From contig JAYRKJ010000024.1 of assembly GCA_041905785.1 (NCBI GenBank), positions 16,309 through 80,308 on the forward strand: a stretch of 64,000 nt of DNA, read 5' to 3'. Each line of letters starts with the position of its first letter. Positions within the stretch are counted from its first letter, which is position 1. Position numbers and translations under genes: made by a program. Positions 58,059 to 64,000 of the stretch are shown piece by piece. The DNA comes from Roseateles_B sp041905785 (GTDB lineage Bacteria > Pseudomonadota > Gammaproteobacteria > Burkholderiales > Burkholderiaceae_C). The notes beneath the pieces are model-generated. The model searched no databases and was not told where the DNA came from. It was given only the letters and a program-made list of their open reading frames with translations.

Positions 58059-60248
58059 TCAGATGCTGATGCTATTCGGGATCTGAGACGGCAGCTGGAA
58101 GGGGTATTCGACGGGCCGCCGGTGGTTGCGCTCGCGGATCTCGCGTTCGGCCAGGGCCAGGTCGGTCTGGAGCTCCGCGACCAGGGGCCCGACGCGCGGG
58201 TCCTGGAAATACGGATTGCGCGGGTTGTGCTCGTAGCGGCCGAAGGTGTCGAACTGCACGCCCGAGAGCAGGTATTCGAAGGACAGCCCGTAGAGCGACA
58301 CATCCAGCGGCGGGAACCAGCGCATGCAGTCCTGTTCGCTGGCCACTTTCGTGCTGCGTGCGGGCGCCGGCGCGTACAGCGTGCCCGCCACACCGGGCGT
58401 GAAAGACATCATCGGATATTGCGCGTAGTTGACGGACGCGTGCTGCGGGCCGGCGATGTAGATGATCTGCGCCACCACCTCGACCAGATAGGCCAGGCTG
58501 TCGATGCGCCAGGGACGCTTGGCATCCCCCGTGGGCTTGAGGCCGCGCATGCCCTTGAAGCCGGCGAACTGCGGTGCGGTCATCTCATGGATCCAGCCCT
58601 GCAGCTCGTAGTCGCCCGCCACCTCGGCGTCGCTGCCGTAGTAGAGGCGCAGGTAGCGGTCCACGAAGCGGTGGATGGACTGCCACAGCAGCCGGGTGTC
58701 ATCACGGAAGGGGAAGACCGGCAGGCCGTCCACGCCGCGCAGGCGGAACAGGCGCTCGGGATGGTTGTCATCCCAGCGATAGGCCTGGTGGGACCGGGCC
58801 AGCACGCCCAGCGTGCACTCGATGGCCGGCCCCACATTGGTGGCCACCACGCCGCCGGGAATGATGAGGCTGTGGATGGCCGAGTCGTTGATGTTGATCG
58901 TGAAGCGGAAGTGCGGCGCCAACAGCTTCAGGATCGGGTGGTGCTCGGCCAGCTGGCGGTGCGCCGCCACCACGATGGGCTCGATGATGAGGTGGCAGTT
59001 GCCCAGGTGGGCGATGGCCTCGTGCTGAATCGCGCTGGCCACGTTGACGAAGTACTTGGCGATGCGCCACTTGAAGCCCTTGGCGTCGTTGGCGCCGCCG
59101 GCGTCCTTGGGGGTGTAGATGGGCGCCGTCTCCGCGTCGTGCTTCTGGGCGAGCTGGATGGCGATGGGCTGCATCATGCCCTCCGCCAGCGCGGGATAGC
59201 CCGCCGGCGGCGAGGTGTTCCAGAAGAAGAGCGCGACGGGCGCGGCCATGTAGCGCTGCTCGCCATGCAGGGAATCGGCCCAGGCGCCTTCCAGGAAGGC
59301 GTAGTCGCACACGAAGAGGCGGCCCTGCTCGGCGGCCTGCAGCAGCGTCAGGCCGGGCTGCCCGGTTTCCGTCTGCAGCAGGGCGTCCGTGACCGGCATC
59401 TTGGCCAGCAGATCGGCCAGGGGCATGGCCTGGATGCCTTCCATCGGGTCCTCCACGTCCGGCGCGATCGCTTGCGGCACGACGGCGCGCAGCAGCGTGG
59501 TGTTGAAGCCGGCGGTCTGCAGCCAGCCAAAGTACCAGTCCTGCTGGCAGGGCTTGCCCTGCGCCTTGGGCATCCAGGGCTGCTGGGGGACGGACAGCAT
59601 CAGCGGCGTGGGCAGGCTCACGAAAAGGCGCTCGTAGTCCTCGATGGACTGTGCCTGCAGATAGTTGCGGCCCGGCTCCTCGCTGAGCATGTCGAAGAGC
59701 GTGGACTTCAGGAAGGCCGTGGGCCCGTTCTCCAGGAACTCCTTGAACACGGTCTCCAGGCCGATGGCCATCTTGGCCAGGTCCTTGGGCAGGTTCTGCA
59801 AGGATTCCAGTGCCGCGGGCAGCGCGGCCAGCGCCTCGTAGAACTCCTTGAGCTCCTCCATGTCCCGCAGCGGGCGCAGGATGCTGAAGTCCTTCGTGAG
59901 CTTCTCGTAGGCCGCCTCGACGCGGCGCAGCGCATCAGTGGGCACATCGGCCAGCAGCTCGCGCTCCAGCAGCATCATCACCACGCGCTTGAAGTTGTCG
60001 GTGAGCGCCAGGAAAACCTGCACCACCTGCGCCTCATAGTCCAGGCTGAACTTCTCGGCGTCCGGCAGGTCGGCCGACAGCGGCACGCCTTCCAGATAAC
60101 TCTGCATGTAGTTGTACTGCGTGCGCGCCAGGGACAGCTGGAAGGCGCGGGCCTTGCGCGACTCGGCGTCGTGATGCTGCGGCAGGCTGGGGATTTGGGG
60201 AGGGCAGGCGTTGCTGGCGATGGGGCTGGCGATATCGGGAAGGCTCAT
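58059..60248 (-). CDS. Lipoxygenase family protein
   Basis: This 729-residue protein carries all five iron ligands of the family: His409 and His414 in the H-x4-H-x4-H motif (QHEAIAHLGNCHLIIEP), His603 and Asn607 (GPQHASVNYAQYP), and the C-terminal Ile729 carboxylate (PNSISI). It should insert O2 into polyunsaturated fatty acids. No signal peptide is seen, unlike the secreted LoxA of Pseudomonas aeruginosa, so the enzyme is probably cytosolic. It lacks a PLAT domain, as expected for bacterial forms. It is divergent from a tetR gene and followed by an FMN reductase. Its leader (60249-60498) is 250 bp without other features. Confidence 0.93.
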   Translation of the reverse strand: MSLPDIASPIASNACPPQIPSLPQHHDAESRKARAFQLSLARTQYNYMQSYLEGVPLSADLPDAEKFSLDYEAQVVQVFLALTDNFKRVVMMLLERELLADVPTDALRRVEAAYEKLTKDFSILRPLRDMEELKEFYEALAALPAALESLQNLPKDLAKMAIGLETVFKEFLENGPTAFLKSTLFDMLSEEPGRNYLQAQSIEDYERLFVSLPTPLMLSVPQQPWMPKAQGKPCQQDWYFGWLQTAGFNTTLLRAVVPQAIAPDVEDPMEGIQAMPLADLLAKMPVTDALLQTETGQPGLTLLQAAEQGRLFVCDYAFLEGAWADSLHGEQRYMAAPVALFFWNTSPPAGYPALAEGMMQPIAIQLAQKHDAETAPIYTPKDAGGANDAKGFKWRIAKYFVNVASAIQHEAIAHLGNCHLIIEPIVVAAHRQLAEHHPILKLLAPHFRFTININDSAIHSLIIPGGVVATNVGPAIECTLGVLARSHQAYRWDDNHPERLFRLRGVDGLPVFPFRDDTRLLWQSIHRFVDRYLRLYYGSDAEVAGDYELQGWIHEMTAPQFAGFKGMRGLKPTGDAKRPWRIDSLAYLVEVVAQIIYIAGPQHASVNYAQYPMMSFTPGVAGTLYAPAPARSTKVASEQDCMRWFPPLDVSLYGLSFEYLLSGVQFDTFGRYEHNPRNPYFQDPRVGPLVAELQTDLALAEREIRERNHRRPVEYPFQLPSQIPNSISI

Positions 60249-60498
60249 CGGACGTCGTCTCGGTGATGCGGCGGCTCACGATGCGAAGACTGCAGGCTCA
60301 TGCGCGCGCCGGGGCTGTTGAAAAGGGGGCGCGCTCTATCAACTGCCTGGCGCGGCTGGGCAGCACGGTACCACCGAGCAACCGGGCCGAAAGGCAGAAG
60401 AATCCCGAGAGACGGCGAGTGATCCGTTGATGCTTCACGCGCCTTCCCTGCACCAGGACGCGGGCCCGGCGGCGTGCCCATCCCTCTTCCACGGGCAC

Positions 60499-60561
60499 TT
60501 GTCAGCTCAATTATTAATACGTACTATCCAAAATAAGTAGTTTTTCTTACTTTTTTGGATA
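60499..60561. promoter_or_regulatory. Promoter and TetR-type operator between the lipoxygenase and tetR genes
   Basis: TTGTCA (60499-60504), 17 bp and TACTAT (60522-60527) form a good promoter towards tetR. A 9-bp perfect inverted repeat TATCCAAAA (60525-60533) ... TTTTGGATA (60553-60561) overlaps the -10 and ends 4 bp before the tetR ATG. The stretch is strikingly AT-rich compared with the rest of the window. Autorepression by TetR is the likely use. Confidence 0.7.
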
Positions 60562-60565
60562 TCCA

Positions 60566-61426
60566 ATGAAGATCTCCAAGCAGCAGCAAGACCAGAACCA
60601 GCGTCGCCTGCTCACGGCCGCGGTGGACCTGATGAGCCGCCAGGGCTTCGAGGCGACCAGCATGAAGCAGATCGCCCGCGAGGCCGGCCTGGGCGACGCC
60701 ACGATCTACAAGTACTTCCCCAGCAAGGAGAAGCTGGTGCTGGGCTACTACGAGCTGGCCCTGGCCGAGGCGCTGTCCTGCACGGAGCAGACCAGCGGCT
60801 TCGTGCGCTACACCCTGCAGGAGCGGCTGCAGCGCCTCGTCGACGCGGTGCTGGAGCGCCTGCTGCCTGACCGGGAGTTCGTGGCCCTCACCCGGCAGCT
60901 GGCGCAGCAATCGCCGCTGCTGCTGCTGGGCGACGGCCTGCCCGGCAAGAGCGCCCTCAAGCGCGTGGTGAAGGACTGGCTGGCCGCCGCCGAAGCCGCT
61001 GGCGAGATCGCTCCCTGCGACTACCAGGGCCTGGTGGCCGGCCTGTTCACCGACGGGCTCTTCGGACTGATCACCTACTGGCTGGATGACGACAGCGAAG
61101 GCTTCGCCGACACCACCCAGCTCAGCGAGCTGGTGCTGGGCCTGCTGGTGATGGTGCTGCACAGCGGCGTGATCAACAAGCTCGGCGAACTGGCCGCCTA
61201 CCTGCTGCGCAACCAGCTGGCGCGCCTGCTGCAGGGCCAGCGCGGCGATCTGCTCCAGAAGGTCGCCCTGGCCGGACGCGGGATCGGCAAGGCCATGGCC
61301 GCCGCGGCCGGCGCATCAGCAGCTCGCACACCTGCGCCCGAGCCTGAACCGAAAACGAAGCCGAAAGCGAAGCCGGCGTCACCGCCCGCGAAGCTCCGCC
61401 AGCGCACGCCACGGAGCAAGCCATGA
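60566..61426 (+). CDS. TetR-family transcriptional regulator
   Basis: This 286-residue protein has an N-terminal TetR helix-turn-helix (RRLLTAAVDLMSRQGFEATS, then MKQIAREAGLGDATIYKYFPSKEKL) and a ligand-binding helical domain. An unusual Pro/Lys/Ala-rich basic tail (about 245-286, with PEPEPKTKPKAKPASPPAK) is longer than in most TetR proteins and may contact DNA. No ribosome-binding site fits between the operator and the ATG. It is the first gene of an operon with DUF2867, ABC1-kinase and DUF6463 genes (4-bp overlaps) and is divergent from the lipoxygenase gene. The ligand may be a lipid or oxylipin; not shown. Confidence 0.88.
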   Translation: MKISKQQQDQNQRRLLTAAVDLMSRQGFEATSMKQIAREAGLGDATIYKYFPSKEKLVLGYYELALAEALSCTEQTSGFVRYTLQERLQRLVDAVLERLLPDREFVALTRQLAQQSPLLLLGDGLPGKSALKRVVKDWLAAAEAAGEIAPCDYQGLVAGLFTDGLFGLITYWLDDDSEGFADTTQLSELVLGLLVMVLHSGVINKLGELAAYLLRNQLARLLQGQRGDLLQKVALAGRGIGKAMAAAAGASAARTPAPEPEPKTKPKAKPASPPAKLRQRTPRSKP

Positions 61427-61959
61427 AGGACCTGCGCATCGCCAAGATCCCCGTCCCGCCCGAAAGCCGGCTGGCGCCGTCCCTGGCCAGCGCCGACTTT
61501 GCCGACTGCTACGCCCTGCCCGACCCGCAGCCGCAGCAGGACCTGCTGGCGCTGTGGCTGCAGCTGGCGGCCCGCAGCCCGCGCTGGATGGATCTGCTGA
61601 TGAGCCTGCGCAACCGGGTGGTCCGGCTGGTGGGCCTGAAGCATCTCGGCCGCCTGAAGGCCGACGCCGCCAAGCCGGCCGAAGCCTACCGGGTGGGCGA
61701 CCGCGTCGGCATCTTCACGCTGGAGGGCCTGCATCCGGACGAGCTGCTGCTGGGCGACAAGGACCGCCACCTGCATGTGCGCCTCTCGCTGCGTCGGCTG
61801 CCAGCGCAGGACGGGCAGCCCCGGCTGGCGCTCAGCACCGTCGTGCACGAGCACAACCGCCTGGGCTGGCTCTACATGGCCGTCGTGGGTCCGGTCCACT
61901 CGCTGATCGTTCCCCTGATGCTGCGCCAGATCAGCCGCCCCCGGCGGCCCGGGGCATGA
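61423..61959 (+). CDS. DUF2867 family protein
   Basis: This 178-residue protein shows the DUF2867 pattern: FADCYALPDPQPQQDLLALW, PRWMDLLMSLRNRVVRLVGL, RVGIFTLEGLHPDELLLGDK, HLHVRLSLRRL and HEHNRLGWLYMAVVGPVHSL. No catalytic residues are known for this domain; a SRPBCC-like lipid-binding fold is plausible. Its ATG overlaps the tetR stop, and its stop overlaps the next start, so it is fully coupled within the operon. Function unknown. Confidence 0.85.
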   Translation: MKDLRIAKIPVPPESRLAPSLASADFADCYALPDPQPQQDLLALWLQLAARSPRWMDLLMSLRNRVVRLVGLKHLGRLKADAAKPAEAYRVGDRVGIFTLEGLHPDELLLGDKDRHLHVRLSLRRLPAQDGQPRLALSTVVHEHNRLGWLYMAVVGPVHSLIVPLMLRQISRPRRPGA

Positions 61960-63314
61960 CGGCCGCCGAACGCCCTCCGCGCAGTGGCCGCCTGGCGCGC
62001 AGCGCCATCGCGGGCCGCGCCCTCGTCCAGGCGGGCGCGAGCCGGCTGGTTCACAAGGCGCAAGACCTGGCACGCGACGAGGACGACCGGACCGCCGCGC
62101 GTGCCGCGCACGAGGCGCAGCTGGGCCGCATCCTCTTCGCCGCCCTGAACCAGCTCAAGGGCGTAGCCCTGAAGGCGGCCCAGATGCTGGCCAGCGAGCC
62201 CCAGCTGCTGCCCGAGGGCCTGCGCCAGCAGCTGGCACGCGCCTGCTACCAGGCCACGCCGATGAACCGGGCCCAGGTCGACCGCCAGCTGCGCCAGGCC
62301 CTGGGCCACGACTGGGCGCAGCGCCTGCCGGACTTCGACGTCCAGGCCTTTGCCGCGGCCAGCCTGGGCCAGGTGCACCGGGCCCGGCTGGCCGACGGCC
62401 GTGCGGTCGCGATCAAGCTGCAGTACCCGGGCATGGCGGCCACGGTGCGCAGCGACATGCGCCTGCTGCGCCTGCTGCTGGACGGTCCCTTCACCGGCCT
62501 GCTCGACGAGGCCGGCGGCCTGCCGGCGCCCCAGCTCCTGGCCACGCTGCTCGATGAGATCGAGCACAGCCTGCAGGCCGAGCTCGACTATGCACAGGAA
62601 GCGGGCGCAATGCAGGCCTTCCGCGAGCAGCTGCGCCTGCCGGGCCTGGTGGTGCCCGCGGCCGTCCCCGAGTTCAGCACGCGCCAGGTGCTGGTCATGG
62701 AGGCGCTGGCCGGCCGGCACCTGCAGGAGTGGCTCGAGACCCGTCCCAGCCAGGCCCAGCGCGACCACTACGGCCAGCTGATCTTCGACAGCTTCCTGCG
62801 CATGGTCTTCGAGCTGCGCTGGCTGCACGCGGACCCGCATCCTGGCAATTACCTGTTCATGCCCGACGGACAGCTGGGCCTGCTGGACTTCGGCTGCACC
62901 CAGCGGCTGTCGGAGGGCTTCACCGCCGGGCTGGCGCAGGCCTGGAACGCGGCCCTGCGTGCGGATGCCGATGAGGCGCTGCACCAGGCCTATCGCGACC
63001 TGCAGCTGATCAGTCCCGGGATGACGCTGCAGCGCTTCCGCGAGGAACTGCGCCCAGCGCTGGCGCCCTTGCTGGACTGGCAGCTCGCGCCCTTCCGCAC
63101 CCCCGTCTACGACTTCGGGCAGGACCGGCGCCTGCCGCGGCTCCAGACCGGGCCGCAGCGCACGGCCCTGCAGGCCCTGCACCAGCTGCCCACCGAACTG
63201 GCCTTCTTCGACCGCAGCTACCTGGGCCTCAACCAGCTGCTCCACCGCCTGGGGGCTCGGGTGCAAACCAGCAATCGCTGGATAGGCCCGCCCACCCCCG
63301 CACCCATGACCTGA
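61956..63314 (+). CDS. ABC1/UbiB-family atypical kinase
   Basis: This 452-residue protein carries the ABC1 (ADCK/UbiB/AarF) signatures: LKGVALKAAQML in place of KxGQ, the Ala-rich loop FAAASLGQVHRARLADG, the Lys in VAIKLQYPG, HADPHPGNYLF (catalytic Asp and Asn) and LLDFGCTQRL. Members bind ATP and assist quinone or lipid metabolism. There is no C-terminal membrane anchor. The 4-bp overlap with the DUF2867 gene indicates coupled translation. Its operon partner TetR and the neighbouring lipoxygenase suggest a lipid role, but this is inference. It is distinct from the chromosomal ubiB, which normally sits with ubiE and ubiJ. Confidence 0.88.
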   Translation: MTAAERPPRSGRLARSAIAGRALVQAGASRLVHKAQDLARDEDDRTAARAAHEAQLGRILFAALNQLKGVALKAAQMLASEPQLLPEGLRQQLARACYQATPMNRAQVDRQLRQALGHDWAQRLPDFDVQAFAAASLGQVHRARLADGRAVAIKLQYPGMAATVRSDMRLLRLLLDGPFTGLLDEAGGLPAPQLLATLLDEIEHSLQAELDYAQEAGAMQAFREQLRLPGLVVPAAVPEFSTRQVLVMEALAGRHLQEWLETRPSQAQRDHYGQLIFDSFLRMVFELRWLHADPHPGNYLFMPDGQLGLLDFGCTQRLSEGFTAGLAQAWNAALRADADEALHQAYRDLQLISPGMTLQRFREELRPALAPLLDWQLAPFRTPVYDFGQDRRLPRLQTGPQRTALQALHQLPTELAFFDRSYLGLNQLLHRLGARVQTSNRWIGPPTPAPMT

Positions 63315-63326
63315 AAGAAGCTGCCC

Positions 63327-63746
63327 ATGCCTCCCGCCACCACCCCCTCCGCCCTCGACACGCCACAGCCCCTGCGCCCCTCCCGCTGGCAGGCCTGGGA
63401 AGGCCCGTGGCTGCTCGCCGTCGCCGCAGTGCACTGCCTGTTCGGACTGCTCGTCTTCGCTCCGGTGCTGCGCGCCATGGTGGCGCAAGGCTGGTTCGAC
63501 ACCGTGGGCGCCGATCCGCTGCGCGGCGCCGTCAGCTGGTTCCTGCTGTTCGGGCTCCCGCTGGCCCTGCTGGCCCTTTGCATCGGCCCCCTGAGGCAGA
63601 CAGGCCAGATCCGGCGCCTGCGCCTGCTGGGCTGGGGCCTGCTGGGCCTGGGCGCCGTGGGGGCAAGCCTGATGCCCGCCTCCGGCTTCTGGCTCGTGCT
63701 GCCGCCGGCGCTGAGCCTCCTGCGGCCGCGAGGGCAAGGTCGTTGA
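63327..63746 (+). CDS. DUF6463-like membrane protein
   Basis: This 139-residue protein has four hydrophobic segments (WLLAVAAVHCLFGLLVFAPV, a loop AQGWFDTVGADPLRGAV, SWFLLFGLPLALLALCIG, and two near the end). The combination of an early HCLFG and the WFDTVG loop fits DUF6463. It is the last gene of the tetR operon, 12 bp after the ABC1 kinase gene, and ends 15 bp before the convergent antiporter gene. Function unknown. Confidence 0.7.
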   Translation: MPPATTPSALDTPQPLRPSRWQAWEGPWLLAVAAVHCLFGLLVFAPVLRAMVAQGWFDTVGADPLRGAVSWFLLFGLPLALLALCIGPLRQTGQIRRLRLLGWGLLGLGAVGASLMPASGFWLVLPPALSLLRPRGQGR

Positions 63747-63761
63747 GGCAGAAAACGCTGC

Positions 63762-64000
63762 TCAGCTCGCGCGCCTCACCAGCTCCCGCATCGGCCTGAG
63801 CATCGGCGCCACCACCGGCACCGTCAGCATGGTGCTGCCCACCGCCATCAGCAGCAGGGCGGTGAAGGTCTCGGGGGTGATGATCTGCTTGTCCAGCAGC
63901 ACGTTGGCGAAGATGATCATGATCAGCGCCTTGGTCTGCAGCAGCCAGCCGATGAGGCGGGCCTCGCCGGGCGCCCAGCGCAGGAGGCGTCCGGCGATCT
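63762..64000 (-). CDS. Cation:proton antiporter, C-terminal part
   Basis: The gene enters from the right edge. The visible 78 residues contain LLQTKALIMIIFANVLLDKQ, then IITPETFTALLLMAVGSTML and TVPVVAPMLRPMRELVRRAS at the end. These are the last two transmembrane helices and tail of a CPA2-type (KefB/NapA-like) Na+/H+ or K+/H+ antiporter. Ion-binding Asp residues lie outside the window. The gene is convergent with the DUF6463 gene. No terminator is evident in the 15-bp gap. Confidence 0.8.
   Translation of the reverse strand, partial: IAGRLLRWAPGEARLIGWLLQTKALIMIIFANVLLDKQIITPETFTALLLMAVGSTMLTVPVVAPMLRPMRELVRRAS

Noticed and set aside
1..64000. tRNA, rRNA, IS elements or prophage genes
   Set aside because: No tRNA-like folds, rRNA sequence, transposase, integrase or phage structural protein was recognised in reading both strands; small non-coding RNAs cannot be excluded.

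Overview
The window is about 67-68% GC and almost completely coding. Gene content and order point to a betaproteobacterium of the order Burkholderiales, close to the Comamonadaceae/Sphaerotilaceae (Roseateles-like) lineage. The basis is the O2-independent ubiquinone genes ubiUVT beside a Crp/Fnr regulator, the gntR-sdhCDAB-sdhE-gltA block with divergent mdh, a DUF2789 gene, and GCCCCCTTGAGGGGGC-type extragenic hairpins. Placement is by pattern recognition only. No rRNA, tRNA, CRISPR, insertion sequence or prophage gene was seen.

Layout. (1) 1-8.3 kb, minus strand: a copper-resistance locus. It holds the start of a CusA-type RND pump, a CusB adaptor with a fused CusF-like domain, a TolC-type channel, two small Cys-rich exported proteins, a separate CusF, a Tat-exported multicopper oxidase and an outer-membrane-factor lipoprotein. 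A CueR-like operator/promoter lies at its head (8295-8328). The non-coding parts carry several short tandem repeats. (2) 8.4-20.4 kb: an anaerobic/nitric-oxide island. It has a GST, a periplasmic tandem-PilJ protein, a Crp/Fnr regulator lacking FNR cysteines, ubiU-ubiV-ubiT-ipdC, then DUF2249, nnrS, nsrR, ccoG, a MIP18-type Fe-S factor and a second NnrS-like protein. TTGAG-N4-GTCAA boxes precede ubiU and the DUF2249 gene. (3) 20.4-23.2 kb: a PotD-like binding protein translationally coupled to a membrane diguanylate cyclase. (4) 23.3-29.7 kb: a Cys-rich ArsR repressor divergent from RND adaptor, RND pump, DUF2892, trxC and OsmC, followed by a second DUF2892 gene behind an ANR-type box. (5) 29.7-39 kb: ordinary accessory and housekeeping genes, with a 21-22 bp tandem array and a REP-like element at 30.4-30.6 kb. 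(6) 39.2-52 kb: TCA-cycle genes (gltA, sdhE, sdhBADC, gntR, mdh, a CoA-ester lyase, acnB) with a VapBC module inserted before acnB. (7) 52.4-57.4 kb: a 1674-residue kinase/AAA/GAF/GGDEF protein. (8) 57.4-64 kb: a lipoxygenase and a flavin reductase facing a TetR-DUF2867-ABC1 kinase-DUF6463 operon, then the C-terminus of an antiporter.

Themes. The window combines copper detoxification, growth without oxygen (quinone synthesis, NO handling, thiol/sulfur stress), c-di-GMP signalling (three GGDEF proteins with different inputs) and central carbon metabolism. The candidates for less-described systems are the ArsR/RND/TrxC/OsmC cluster, the binding-protein/diguanylate-cyclase pair, the lipoxygenase/TetR locus, the shared Fnr-type boxes, and a roughly 15-bp sequence (GGGGTCAGGTCTTGC) recurring in both orientations, mostly inside genes.
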